Part shown: one piece after another, positions 9,245 through 18,900 of the stretch
Layout of the letters: every line of letters starts with the position of its first letter
Position numbering within the stretch: position 1 is the first letter of the stretch
Source of the DNA: CALBRZ01 sp964511065
GTDB lineage: Bacteria > Planctomycetota > Planctomycetia > Pirellulales > S012-138
Direction of reading: 5' to 3'
Assembly: GCA_964511065.1 (NCBI GenBank)
Contig: CAZEEG010000008.1
Span: 1 to 64,000, forward strand
Length of the DNA: 64,000 bases
Made by a program: the position numbers and the translations under genes
The notes under the pieces: generated by a model
Told to the model about the DNA's origin: nothing
Database searches by the model: none
What the model saw: only the letters and a program-made list of their open reading frames with translations

Positions 9245-9880
9245 GTGCGTTTGATCTTCGTAGGCCCGCCTGGGGCCGGCAAAGGAACGCAAGCCGCTAA
9301 GGTGGTTGAGCGGCACGGGATTCCGCATGTTTCTACCGGCGATATGTTTCGGGCCGCCATCGAGAATGGCAGCGCGCTGGGGCGGCGCGTGGCTAGCCTG
9401 ATCGCCCGCGGTTCGCTGGTGCCCGACGATATCACCGTCGATATGGTGGTGGAGCGGCTCCAGCAGCCCGATTGCTGCCGGGGATTCCTGCTCGATGGCT
9501 TTCCCCGCACGCTCCCGCAGGCCGAAGCATTGGAGGATGCCCTGGCCCGCCGCAACAAACGGCTCGATGCCGTGATCTTGTTGGAAGTGCCCGACGAATT
9601 GATCGTGGAACGCATCAGCGGGCGCCGGCTGGATCCCCTCACCGGCGAGATTTACCACGTCAAATACAACCCGCCGCCGCCCGAAGTCGCGCATCGGGTC
9701 ATCCAGCGCCCGGACGATACCGAGTGCACGTGCCGCCGCCGGCTGGAAAAGTACCACAGCGAAACGGAAGCCATCTTGCCTTTCTACGAAGCGCGGGGGT
9801 TGCTCGTCCGCGTCGACGGCACCAGCGATACCGACGAAGTAGCTGCCAACGTGGCCGATGCCTTGGCAGCCCTGGCATAA
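9245..9880 (+). CDS. adk: adenylate kinase
   Basis: Interconverts ATP + AMP and 2 ADP in the cytoplasm. The start is the GTG at 9245 (MRLIFVGPPGAGKGTQAA), preceded by AAAGGGGACC; the frame is open from 9170 but lacks homology there. Features are the P-loop GPPGAGKGT, the AMP-site HVSTGDMFRAAI, DGFPRTLPQA, and a LID region (RRLDPLTGEIYHVKYNPP) without the four zinc cysteines. The length of 211 residues fits the long-LID type. Confidence 0.97.
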   Translation: MRLIFVGPPGAGKGTQAAKVVERHGIPHVSTGDMFRAAIENGSALGRRVASLIARGSLVPDDITVDMVVERLQQPDCCRGFLLDGFPRTLPQAEALEDALARRNKRLDAVILLEVPDELIVERISGRRLDPLTGEIYHVKYNPPPPEVAHRVIQRPDDTECTCRRRLEKYHSETEAILPFYEARGLLVRVDGTSDTDEVAANVADALAALA

Positions 9881-9939
9881 CCGCCTGGCATCCGCCCCCG
9901 GGCAATCGCATTGCAGCCTCCCGCGGACCAGGAGGGAAC

Positions 9940-10953
9940 ATGCGTCCGGCACCGCCCCCGTTATCGCGCGAACAATGCCTGGAGCTGGGACACCGGGCAG
10001 CCGAAGGCGCCATGTACCGCCAGGACAAGATCTGGTCGCGGTACAGCAACGACAAGGTCGATATCGCCCATGCGCTGACGGCCGTGCTGCGGACATTGCA
10101 CAAGGCCCTGCCGCTGGATGAGCCGCTGGCGGCCCTCTCCATCGGTTCGAGCAACGAGCCGCAATTTCGCGTGTTGGAGGCCGCCTGCCGCGGTGGCCTG
10201 TATCTGCTGGACATCGAAGCCGCGGCGCTGGACGTTGTCGCCGAACGGACGGCCCGGCAGGGCACCGTCCACGTGCGGACCTTGCACGACGATTACCGCG
10301 AAGTGCTGCGGGACGCAGCGGCCATCGACACCTTCCGCGAGCGAGAACTACAGGGCCAGCGGTTGTCGCTGATCACGCTGCACCATTCGCTCTACTACAG
10401 CCAGGAGTCAACCTGGCACGAGCTGCTGGCCAACCTGTACGAGGGCCTGCTGCGGCCGCTGCCTGGCAACGTTCGCGCCGGTGCCGCGCCGGCCGGCGCG
10501 GCAAGCGATGCCCCGGCTGCGAACCCAGCCGAGCCTGATCGGCTGTCGGGCCCCGTTGCGGCGATTCATGCGGTGCTGATGGCCAGCCATAGCGACGATC
10601 CCAGTTCCACCACGTGGCTCTACAACCACTTTGCCCAAACGTTCTTCGGCTGCCGCAACGACCAGGACCTGTTGGCCTGCGCCCAAGGACTGCGGGCCGA
10701 TCCCCGCTTCGACACGGCCCAGGTGCTGACCAAAACCAGCCGTGTAGAGTTCTTTGTGAACGACTTCGAACAGTTCATGGCCGTGATCTGGATGATCCTG
10801 CTGCATCCCACCGTCCATCAGTATTCCCCCAGCCAGCAGCGGGAAGTGATCCTTTGGGTGTACGAAAACCTATGGAGCCGAGGGCAACCGCTGGTACAGT
10901 TTCAAGACCATCTGGTGATCTACCGGGGTCGCGGCATCCCCGGCCTGATTTGA
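9940..10953 (+). CDS. SAM-dependent methyltransferase-like protein, unknown substrate
   Basis: A 337-residue protein starting at ATG 9940 behind a near-perfect AGGAGGGAAC ribosome site. The N-terminal half looks like a Rossmann methyltransferase: ALSIGSSNEPQFRVLEA matches motif I, LLDIEAAALDVV the acidic end of beta-2, and LSLITLHHSLYY a later core strand. The second half has an Ala/Pro-rich insertion near residues 175-200, then a helical region. Overall it resembles the class I methyltransferases that act on small molecules, but I cannot name a substrate. It lies 59 bases after adk, possibly in the same transcript. Confidence 0.5.
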   Translation: MRPAPPPLSREQCLELGHRAAEGAMYRQDKIWSRYSNDKVDIAHALTAVLRTLHKALPLDEPLAALSIGSSNEPQFRVLEAACRGGLYLLDIEAAALDVVAERTARQGTVHVRTLHDDYREVLRDAAAIDTFRERELQGQRLSLITLHHSLYYSQESTWHELLANLYEGLLRPLPGNVRAGAAPAGAASDAPAANPAEPDRLSGPVAAIHAVLMASHSDDPSSTTWLYNHFAQTFFGCRNDQDLLACAQGLRADPRFDTAQVLTKTSRVEFFVNDFEQFMAVIWMILLHPTVHQYSPSQQREVILWVYENLWSRGQPLVQFQDHLVIYRGRGIPGLI

Positions 10954-11140
10954 CCGCGACTCGCGCTGCTGTTGGCATTGGCTGCTGCCGCGCTTGGCAA
11001 GTGGCGCTACCGCCCGCCCATTGGCCGGGGCGCTTTCGGTGGCTGTAGCGGTCGTACCGCGCCGATTGCTTCAACCGCTGGCGGCATCCCCGATTTCCCC
11101 GGCACCGGAGCGGTGTTCAAGCGGCATCCTGGCGGTAATA

Positions 11141-11158
11141 ATGAACAAGACTGTTCAT
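11141..11158. promoter_or_regulatory. perfect inverted repeat upstream of ribBA
   Basis: ATGAACA-AGAC-TGTTCAT, two 7-base arms around four bases, about 88 bases before the ribBA start. The GAAC/GTTC half-sites look like LexA-type boxes of some phyla, but the gene is not an SOS gene. It could be an operator or chance. No FMN riboswitch-like fold was recognised in the 290-base leader. Confidence 0.3.
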
Positions 11159-11246
11159 GCCCAATCTGGCGGTTTGAGAAAGCCGAGCCGCCTCCCGCCG
11201 GGCCGTCTCCTCCGCTCCCTAGCCGCACACACACATCAGGTGACCC

Positions 11247-12467
11247 GTGACCGAGAAGCCTTCGGGGACATTCTCCAGTGTCGAAGCTGCGATTGAGGCC
11301 ATTGCCCAGGGCAAGGTGGTCATCGTGGTGGATGCCGAAGACCGGGAGAACGAGGGCGACTACATCTGCGCTGCCGAGAAAGTCACCCCGGAAATCGTGA
11401 ACTTCATCCTGCGAGGGCGGGGAGAGTTCTGCATGCCGATCCTGCCGGAAACGGCCGAGCGGCTGAACCTGCACCCCATGGTCGATGTGAATACGGCCCC
11501 CCTCAAGACGGCGTTCACGGTGCCGGTCGATCATCGCACCAACAAGACCGGGATCACCGCCCAAGAACGGGCGGCCACGGTTCGCGCGATCGTCGATCCC
11601 AACAGCCGCGCCGAAGATTTCGTCCGCCCGGGCCATTTGCATTGCATCATCGCCAAAGAGGGCGGCGTGCTGCGCCGGGCCGGACACACCGAGGCCACCG
11701 TCGACCTGGCTCGGCTGGCGGGTCTGCGCCCCGCCGGGGTGCTTTCCGAAATCCTCAACGAACAGGGCGACCGTGCCACGCGCGAGGAACTGTTCGCGCT
11801 GGCCGAGCAGCATGGGCTGGAAATCATCTCGATCGAAGAACTGATCCGTTACCGCCGGCGGAACGAAAAGCTCGTGGAACGCCAGGCGGAAGCCAACCTG
11901 CCGACACGGTATGGGGTGGGGCGGATCATCGCGTACCACGTCAAACACGAACAACAAGAGCCATTGGCCCTGGTGTTTGGCGACCTCAAGTCAGTCGAGG
12001 TGCCACTGGTGCGACTGCACTCCAGTTGCTTTACGGGCGACTTGATCCAGTCGCTCCGCTGTGATTGCGGCGATCAATTGCACCTGGCCTTGGAGCAGAT
12101 TGCCAGCGAAGGCTGCGGGGTGCTGGTCTACCTGCCGCAGGAAGGCCGCGGCATTGGATTGATCGAAAAGATCAAGGCCTACGGGCTGCAGGACCAAGGG
12201 ATGGATACGGTTGAAGCCAACCTGGCTTTGGGCTACCAGGCCGATATGCGCGATTACGGGGTCGGAATCCAAATCCTCAAAGACCTGGGGCTTAGCCGCG
12301 TGCGCCTGTTGACCAACAACCCTAAGAAAACCGATGCATTCATCTACGGCGGCTACGAGTTGGAAGTGGTCGACCAGGTGCCGATTCTGGCTCCCCACAA
12401 CGAGCACCGCTCACGCTACATGGCCGCTAAACGCGAGAAATTGGGCCACCAACTGCCCGTCGACTAA
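11247..12467 (+). CDS. ribBA: bifunctional DHBP synthase / GTP cyclohydrolase II
   Basis: Supplies both precursors of riboflavin: RibB (residues about 8-205) turns ribulose 5-phosphate into 3,4-dihydroxy-2-butanone 4-phosphate, and RibA (about 215-400) opens GTP. RibB shows VVDAEDRENEGDYI (Mg2+ acids), FTVPVDHRTNKTGITA and RRAGHTEATVDL. RibA shows the zinc ligands Cys261, Cys272 and Cys274 in SSCFTGDLIQSLRCDC, then EGRGIGLIEKIKAY and LLTNNPKKTDA. Start is GTG 11247 behind an AGGTGA-like site. Length 406 is normal. No other rib gene is adjacent. Confidence 0.97.
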   Translation: MTEKPSGTFSSVEAAIEAIAQGKVVIVVDAEDRENEGDYICAAEKVTPEIVNFILRGRGEFCMPILPETAERLNLHPMVDVNTAPLKTAFTVPVDHRTNKTGITAQERAATVRAIVDPNSRAEDFVRPGHLHCIIAKEGGVLRRAGHTEATVDLARLAGLRPAGVLSEILNEQGDRATREELFALAEQHGLEIISIEELIRYRRRNEKLVERQAEANLPTRYGVGRIIAYHVKHEQQEPLALVFGDLKSVEVPLVRLHSSCFTGDLIQSLRCDCGDQLHLALEQIASEGCGVLVYLPQEGRGIGLIEKIKAYGLQDQGMDTVEANLALGYQADMRDYGVGIQILKDLGLSRVRLLTNNPKKTDAFIYGGYELEVVDQVPILAPHNEHRSRYMAAKREKLGHQLPVD

Positions 12468-12582
12468 CGAAGCCCGCGAATTCGCGCCGAGTCTCCCCCC
12501 TTTGCCGGCAGCGCGTTACCCCGTGGGCCGATTGCAAGGAATCCCATCAGGGTGGTCAAGCCTCGCGGGCCGTCGCCACGTT

Positions 12583-13590
12583 TTACGCGCGTTCCACGGG
12601 AAAAGGGATGACTTCGTCGATGCGTTCCGCTCCAGTGGCTACCATCACGAGCCGATCAAAGCCTAGCGCCGTTCCCGAGCAAGGAGGCAATCCAGCCCTC
12701 ATGGCGGCCAATAGCCGGCTTTCCTCGGGCAGCGCCGGCTTACCGTCGGCAAGCCGTTCGCGGTTGGCGATTGCGTTTCGCCTCCGCAGTTCCGCGGCGT
12801 CCAGCAGTTCGTGGTAGCCGTTGGCGAGTTCCAGCCCATCCACGTATAGTTCAAACCGCTCGGCAACCGGCGGCGGTCCCGACCGCACCTGTGCCAACGC
12901 CGATTGGCTGGCCGGAAAGTCGTACAAGATCACCGGAGATGATGTTCCAAGATTGGGCTGGATGGCTGTCACCAGCAGGATATCCAGCCATAGATCGCGG
13001 TCTGCCGATGCGGATACCTCGGGCTCTACGGAACCGATTTCGCTGGCACGCGCCGCCAACACGTCAATCGGCGTCTGGTGAGGATCGATCCCCAGCACCT
13101 GCTGGAAGACTTCGCGGAAGCTGAGGCGCACCGCTGGCCCTCGCCCGAGCATCGCCTCGGCCAGGTCAGACAGCAACTGCATACCGTCTTCGTAGTCATC
13201 GCCAACGCGATACCACTCGACCATGGTGAACTCGGGATTGTGCAGCGGTCCCCGCTCCGCAAGGCGAAACGCCTTGGTCACCTGGTAAATGGCTGTTGCC
13301 CCCGCAGCCAAGAGTCGCTTCATGCCAAACTCGGGCGAGGTTTGCAGAAAGTACTTCGGGCCTACGTCGGGCGTGCGGGGATCTGCGGCCAACGTGACGG
13401 GGATCGGATCGAGATGCCGGTCTACCACGGTATCGGCCGAGAGGATCGGCGTCTGAACTTCGACAAATCCGCGTTCCTCGAAAAATCGCCGCACCTTTTG
13501 CAGCAACTGGGCGCGTTGCTGGAGCATTGGCCAAGTGGCCGTTGGCAAGTAGTCGTCGCAAGGTGAAATCTCAGCCAAGAAACCCTCCAC
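12583..13590 (-). CDS. epmA: EF-P lysine ligase, EpmA/GenX/PoxA type
   Basis: A truncated class II lysyl-tRNA synthetase that attaches (R)-beta-lysine to elongation factor P rather than charging tRNA. The 335 residues lack the OB-fold anticodon domain of LysRS and begin directly with the catalytic domain. Visible class II motifs are motif 1 (RFFEERGFVEVQTPIL), motif 2 (FRLAERGPLHNPEFTMVEWYR) and motif 3 (GTALGFDRLVMVATG). The GTG at 13590 is the best start; the region upstream has no homology. EF-P (efp) and the aminomutase epmB are not in the window. The gene converges with ribBA. Confidence 0.93.
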   Translation of the reverse strand: MEGFLAEISPCDDYLPTATWPMLQQRAQLLQKVRRFFEERGFVEVQTPILSADTVVDRHLDPIPVTLAADPRTPDVGPKYFLQTSPEFGMKRLLAAGATAIYQVTKAFRLAERGPLHNPEFTMVEWYRVGDDYEDGMQLLSDLAEAMLGRGPAVRLSFREVFQQVLGIDPHQTPIDVLAARASEIGSVEPEVSASADRDLWLDILLVTAIQPNLGTSSPVILYDFPASQSALAQVRSGPPPVAERFELYVDGLELANGYHELLDAAELRRRNAIANRERLADGKPALPEESRLLAAMRAGLPPCSGTALGFDRLVMVATGAERIDEVIPFPVERA

Positions 13591-14260
13591 GCTTGGGATT
13601 CGGTATAATCAGAAACCAAATGCGCTGGCCGGACGCAAGCCCTCGCGACCGGGGTGGGTTCACCGCCAGTGGATGTACCCGGCTGCCGCAAAAGGCGGGC
13701 GGCCATGCCCGAGGCGTTGGCGGAACAGGATGGCCCAGGCCAACAACAGAGGCCGCACGTTGCATCACGATTTATGGGCGACGTTCGCCGCCCCTGGGAA
13801 TTACCCCCAATGTCGCGTGGGGAGTAACACCTCCGGCTTGCTCATCCAGCGCAAAGCTGCCAGGATCGGCCGCACAAAAGGTACCGAATGTGTATGGTGC
13901 GATACACGCGCATCTTGCGTTTCCGCGGTTAAGGCGGAAAATGAACCCTGATGAGTTAACCCGTTACCGTACTGATCCTTCGTCGCTACGTATCGTAGCA
14001 GGTAAACTGGCGGCCACTTGTACTGCGCCATTGGCCACCACAACCAATCAATCGCCAGAGGTGGGCAGAATCTGCGGGTTTAGAACGCTCTTGGATTCCT
14101 GTTCTGCGAAAGGCTCAACGGGAACCTTCGCCGGTCTGAGTTCGTACATGTGCCGGGTAACGCCAGCGAATGCTGGGGGCCCCTCCATCCATCAGAGTCA
14201 AATTCTGGCAACGCATGCGCGAATTGTTCCTCCCCTCAACGACATTGAAGTAGCCACTGC
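13591..14260. other. long intergenic region, no gene recognised
   Basis: 670 bases between the divergent epmA and the response-regulator gene. Frames here give proteins of odd composition without recognisable motifs. A short hairpin GCTACG-TAT-CGTAGC lies at 13985-13999. I looked for tRNA-like, SRP and 6S-like patterns and found none convincing. It presumably carries promoters for both flanking genes. Confidence 0.45.
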
Positions 14261-15760
14261 ATGCCAACGCCCAAGCAAAAAGTTCTGGTGGTCGACGACG
14301 ACCGCTCCGTCCTGCATATGCTCAAGGCCGGACTGTCCGATCTGCCCACGCAAGTGGACATCCTCACCGCCGATCGGGCCGAGGCAGGCTTGAGCTTGAT
14401 CCGAGAGCACCGGCCCGATGCCGTAGTGCTGGACGTGATGATGCCCGGCATGTCTGGCCTGGAAGCCGTGGATCGGATCCACGAGATCGATAGTCGCCTG
14501 CCGGTGATCTTCATCACCGCCGGCGATGGCAGCGAAGTGGCCATCGAGGCGATGAAGCGCGGCGCGTTCGATTACCTGCTCAAACCGCTGGACCTTCCGC
14601 AGTTGCAAGACCTGGTAGAACAGGCACTTGAGTCGCGTCGGTTCATGAGCGTGCCGGTTACGATGGTCGACGACGCCGCGGCACAACCCGCCTCGGGCGA
14701 TGTGCTGATTGGCTGTAGCGAACGCATGCTCCGCGTCTACAAAGCCGTGGGGCGCATCGCCGCCCAAGACGTAACCGTGCTGATTCGCGGCGAGAGCGGC
14801 ACTGGCAAGGAGCTGATCGCCCGGGCCATCTACCAGCACAGCAAACGCTCGAAGGGGCCGTTTCTGGCCGTGAACTGTGCCGCCCTAACCGACACGCTGC
14901 TGGAAAGCGAGTTGTTTGGGCACGAGAAAGGGGCCTTTACCGGCGCAGACCAGCGGCACATCGGCAAGTTCGAGCGGTGCCACGGTGGTACCATCTTCCT
15001 GGACGAAGTGGGCGACATGTCGCCCCTGGTTCAAAGCAAGGTGCTCCGCGTGCTGCAAGAGCAGGAGTTTGAACGGGTTGGCGGGTCGGAAACCATCAAG
15101 GCCGATGTCCGCATCATCGCCGCGACGAACCGCGACCTGGAGCGGATGGTCGATGAGGAAGAATTTCGCTCCGACCTTTTCTACCGCCTCAACGGCTTCA
15201 CGATCCAACTGCCGCCCTTGCGCGAGCGCGGCGACGATATCCGTCTGCTGCTGGAACACTTCTTCCCGCGGTTTGCCCGGCAATTCGGCAAAGACCTGCA
15301 AAGCGTGGCCCCCGGCGTGCTGGACGTGCTGTACCGGTACCCATGGCCGGGCAATGTGCGGCAGTTCCAGAGCGTGCTGAAACAGGCCATTTTGCAATCG
15401 ACGGGGCCCACGCTCATTCCGGAGTTTCTGCCCCTTGAGATTCGCAACTTCGATGCATCCACCGAGCAATCCGAAGATGCCGAAGGCCTGCCGCCCAGCG
15501 ACCTGAAAAAACTGGTGGATACCTGCCTTCGCTCCAACAGCACCGACACCTATGCCGATGCCCTGCTGATGATGGAGCGGTATGTCATCACGCGGTGCCT
15601 GCGACATGCGGGCGGGAACCAGTCCAAGACCGCCCGAATCCTGGGTATCACCCGCGGCAGTCTCCGCAACAAGATTCGTACGCTGGGAATCTCCATCGAC
15701 TCGGTCGTCAACGTGGGCGACGACGATGACGACAGCGATACCGAAGGCGACGAATCCTAG
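14261..15760 (+). CDS. NtrC-family sigma-54 response regulator
   Basis: A 499-residue activator of sigma-54 RNA polymerase. The receiver domain (about 6-122) has Asp12/Asp13, phosphoacceptor Asp58 (VVLDVMMPG), Thr86 and Lys108, so it looks competent. The AAA+ domain has Walker A GESGTGKE (177-184), the sigma-54 contact loop GAFTGA (224-229), Walker B GTIFLDEV (243-250) and the R-finger region. A Fis-type helix-turn-helix sits near the C-terminus (GNQSKTARILGITRGSLRNKI), followed by an unusual acidic tail of repeated Asp. The target promoters are unknown. The only kinase nearby is the convergent hybrid kinase, which ends 151 bases downstream. Confidence 0.95.
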   Translation: MPTPKQKVLVVDDDRSVLHMLKAGLSDLPTQVDILTADRAEAGLSLIREHRPDAVVLDVMMPGMSGLEAVDRIHEIDSRLPVIFITAGDGSEVAIEAMKRGAFDYLLKPLDLPQLQDLVEQALESRRFMSVPVTMVDDAAAQPASGDVLIGCSERMLRVYKAVGRIAAQDVTVLIRGESGTGKELIARAIYQHSKRSKGPFLAVNCAALTDTLLESELFGHEKGAFTGADQRHIGKFERCHGGTIFLDEVGDMSPLVQSKVLRVLQEQEFERVGGSETIKADVRIIAATNRDLERMVDEEEFRSDLFYRLNGFTIQLPPLRERGDDIRLLLEHFFPRFARQFGKDLQSVAPGVLDVLYRYPWPGNVRQFQSVLKQAILQSTGPTLIPEFLPLEIRNFDASTEQSEDAEGLPPSDLKKLVDTCLRSNSTDTYADALLMMERYVITRCLRHAGGNQSKTARILGITRGSLRNKIRTLGISIDSVVNVGDDDDDSDTEGDES

Positions 15761-15911
15761 AAGTTAACTTCCCCACGCAGGCACTCTGCACAACGGCTGA
15801 TGCCACCTGCGCGAAACCGGCTCGCACACCGAGGCCCATTGGCAGGCGAAGCCCGCTGGCACGGTGCGCCGCGCTAGTTGATGCAAACTGCGGCAGGGCG
15901 AACGGCCAGAT

Positions 15912-18900
15912 TTATTCCTTGTCCAGTTCGGCCGCAATCTGCTCGATCAGCTTTTCCGTAAGCGTACTCAGATCATCAAGCATGCCGGCGATGACCTCAA
16001 AACGTCCCGCCACGGCCAACTGTTCGATCCGTGCAGCCGCTTTGACGTTGTCGGAAGCATCAAAACTCGACGACAGGCCTTTGAGGCTATGCGCAGCGAT
16101 CGAGGTCGCGTCGCGATCCTGTTTGTCGACCCCTTGGCGGATCGTTTCGATGAGCTGCGGGGCGTCTTCACGATAGAAGCCGAACATATCCGCCAGCAGG
16201 CCGCGATTGTTGCCCAATCGCGCCAGGGCGCGGTCGAGGTCGCAATGCACGCGCTCGGGAACCTCTAGCGGAGCCTCATCCAGTGATGGGGGAGTCGCCT
16301 TGCTGTTCACCGTATCCTCCTTCGTGGGTGGTTCCGGTTCAGCCGTGCCGGGAATCGCCATTTCCGCCACCACGGGCGGTGCCGCGCGCTCCTGGTTTCC
16401 GCACTTCTTGGGAGAAGGCTCCGAACCGTTCTCAGGTTGCTGCCTGATGCCGGCACGAAGCGCGGCCCCCGGCGTGCCCGCGGGCGGCATGCCATGCTTA
16501 GCGGGCCATTGTTGGCTATTTTCGTACAACTGGCCAGACGATCCAACCTTGGACGCCGCAGAGGGTTCCCCAGCGGGCGCATCGATCGGCAAGGGTTCAA
16601 TGGCCGCGGGTCCTGCCTCGTCCATCGACGCCGTTGGCCTTCTGCATGCCACGCTCTCCAGCAATTCGATCAGTTTATGGGCATCGATGGGCTTGGCCAG
16701 GTAAGCGTTCATCCCGGCCGCCAGGCAGCGATAGCGGTCGCCCTTCATGGCGTGGGCTGTCATGGCGATGATCGGCACCGGGGGCCGATCGTTTTGTTCT
16801 TCATCGGCCCGGATGATGGTGGTGGCTTTTAGCCCATCCATCTCCGGCATCTGCACGTCCATCAAGATGGCATCGAACGACTGCTGCTGCACGGCCTCGA
16901 CGGCCTGCTGCCCATCGCTCGCCACGGTCACGCGATGCCCCCGCTTCTGCAGAATGGATCGGACCACGTGGCAGTTGGCCGGTGTGTCTTCCGCCAGCAG
17001 CACGTGGAGCGGTGGGCACGATCGCGTATCGGCGGACAGTCGCCCGTGCTGCAAAGGCAGCGGCGGGACGCTCAGCGAAAAGCTGATGGCATCGAGAAGG
17101 CTAGCCTCATCCCAGGGCTGTGGTAGGCAAGGAATCTGCCAGGCATTGCACCGCTGGCGATCATGGTCCGGCAGCGCGGCCAGCATCACCACAGCCATGC
17201 CCGATAGCCGCGGATCACGTCGAATCTGCGCGGCCAGTTCGACCGCATCTACCTTTAGGATCGTGGGCCCAATCAACACCAGGCCAAATTCCGTTTCTCC
17301 TGCGCCAGGCCGCTGCGAAGATTGCTGCTGGGTACCAGGAGTCTCCGCAGAGTCAGCGGGGGTAGCTTCGGGCCACGTGGCCTGGCTGGACCGGTTCGCC
17401 GCGGCCACGTCTCGGAGGATCTTGAGGGCCGTGTTGCCGCTGGTTTCCCAAGTCGTTTCCAATTGCCATTGCTGAAGCAAAGCCTCAAGCTGCTGCCGAT
17501 CGGGGCTGTCTTCGCCCACCACCAACACTGGCAGGCCCTGTAGTTCTTCGGCCGAGAGGGCCGGCAGGGCATCGCCAGGGCCAGGTTCCGGCAGCCCGAA
17601 CCGGGCGTCGAAATCGAATCGGCTGCCCTGGCCGAGCGTGCTTTGCAGTTCCAGACGGCCTCCGTGCATTCGGATCAGCTCTGAGGAAATAGCCAGCCCG
17701 AGCCCTGTGCCGCCGTAGCGCCGCGTGGTGGATGTATCGACCTGTGTGAACGGTGCAAAGATGCGTTCCTGGTCGTCTTCGGAGATGCCAATCCCCGTAT
17801 CGATCACCGTAAAATGCAGGACGATTTCATCCGACGTTCTCGAGGCCACCGTAACGTCCAGGGCGACCTGTCCTTCGTTGGTGAACTTGATCCCGTTGCC
17901 TACCAGATTAATGACCACCTGCCGCAACCGGTGGGCATCGCCGATCAACTCATCGGGCACGTCCCAAGCCACGTCGGCCGACAGTTCCAGGTTTTTCTCA
18001 GCCGCCTGCAAGGCCAGCGAGCGGAAGCTCTCATCGAGCAGCTCCCGCAGTCGAAACGGCGCCATTTCGAGTTCGAACCGGCCCGCCTCCATCTTGGAGA
18101 AGTCGAGAATTTCGTTCACCAGCGACAGCAGCGACCTTCCCGACTCGTACGCGGTTTCGAGGTATTCGCGAACAGTTGGCGAAAGCTCTTCATCGAGGGC
18201 CAGTTGCGTCATGCCGAGGATGGCGTTCATCGGCGTGCGCAGTTCGTGGCTGATGTTGGCCAGGAAATCGCTCTTGAGCCGGTTGGCATGTTCTGCCTCG
18301 TCCTTGGCTTGTTGAAGTTCCGATTCCGTGGCCTTCTGCTCTGAAAGGTCGATGGCGAACGAGACCGTTTGGCCTTCGCTTTCCGATAGCAGCGCTGTAC
18401 CGATGAGGACCGGTAGCCGAGTGCCGTCCTTGCGAATCAGTTCTTTTTCATACGGTTGACAGCGGCCCTCTTGGGCCAGTTCGACCGCCGCAGCCATCGT
18501 CACGTCGATAAATTCGCGCGGCGTGATCTCAGCCACATTCAATCGCCCCTGGCGGACGTCTGCCTCGTCGTACCCCAACAGCGACAGGAACGACTGGTTG
18601 GCATCAAACACGCGGTCGTCTTCTTCACAAAAGAACACGCCAATGATGTTGGCCTCGACCAGTCGGCGGAATCGGGCTCGCGAGGAGCGCAGCGACCGGT
18701 CGGCCTCTTCGCGTTGCGCAATCGTGGCGGCCGTTTCGCGGCGGCTGTGTTCGGCCCGTTCCCGGGCACGGTGCAGAACGGCGACGAAGCCGAGAATCAG
18801 GCCGCCTTCGACCATGAACAACGTGGCACGTATCGCGCCTTCGGTCCTCCACGTCGGTTCATCGGCGGGGCCGAGAAAGAAGGTCAAACCGCCCGCCAAC

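Noticed and set aside
13700..13810. tRNA-like segment containing GCCCGAGGCGTTGGCGGAAC
   Set aside because: The start resembles a tRNA acceptor/D-arm, but no T-loop (TTCRA-type) or matching acceptor stem follows, so no tRNA is called.
13527..14393. Long plus-strand frame (288 residues) between epmA and the response regulator gene
   Set aside because: It overlaps both flanking genes, is rich in Ser/Pro/Arg/Thr without domain features, and has no ribosome site.
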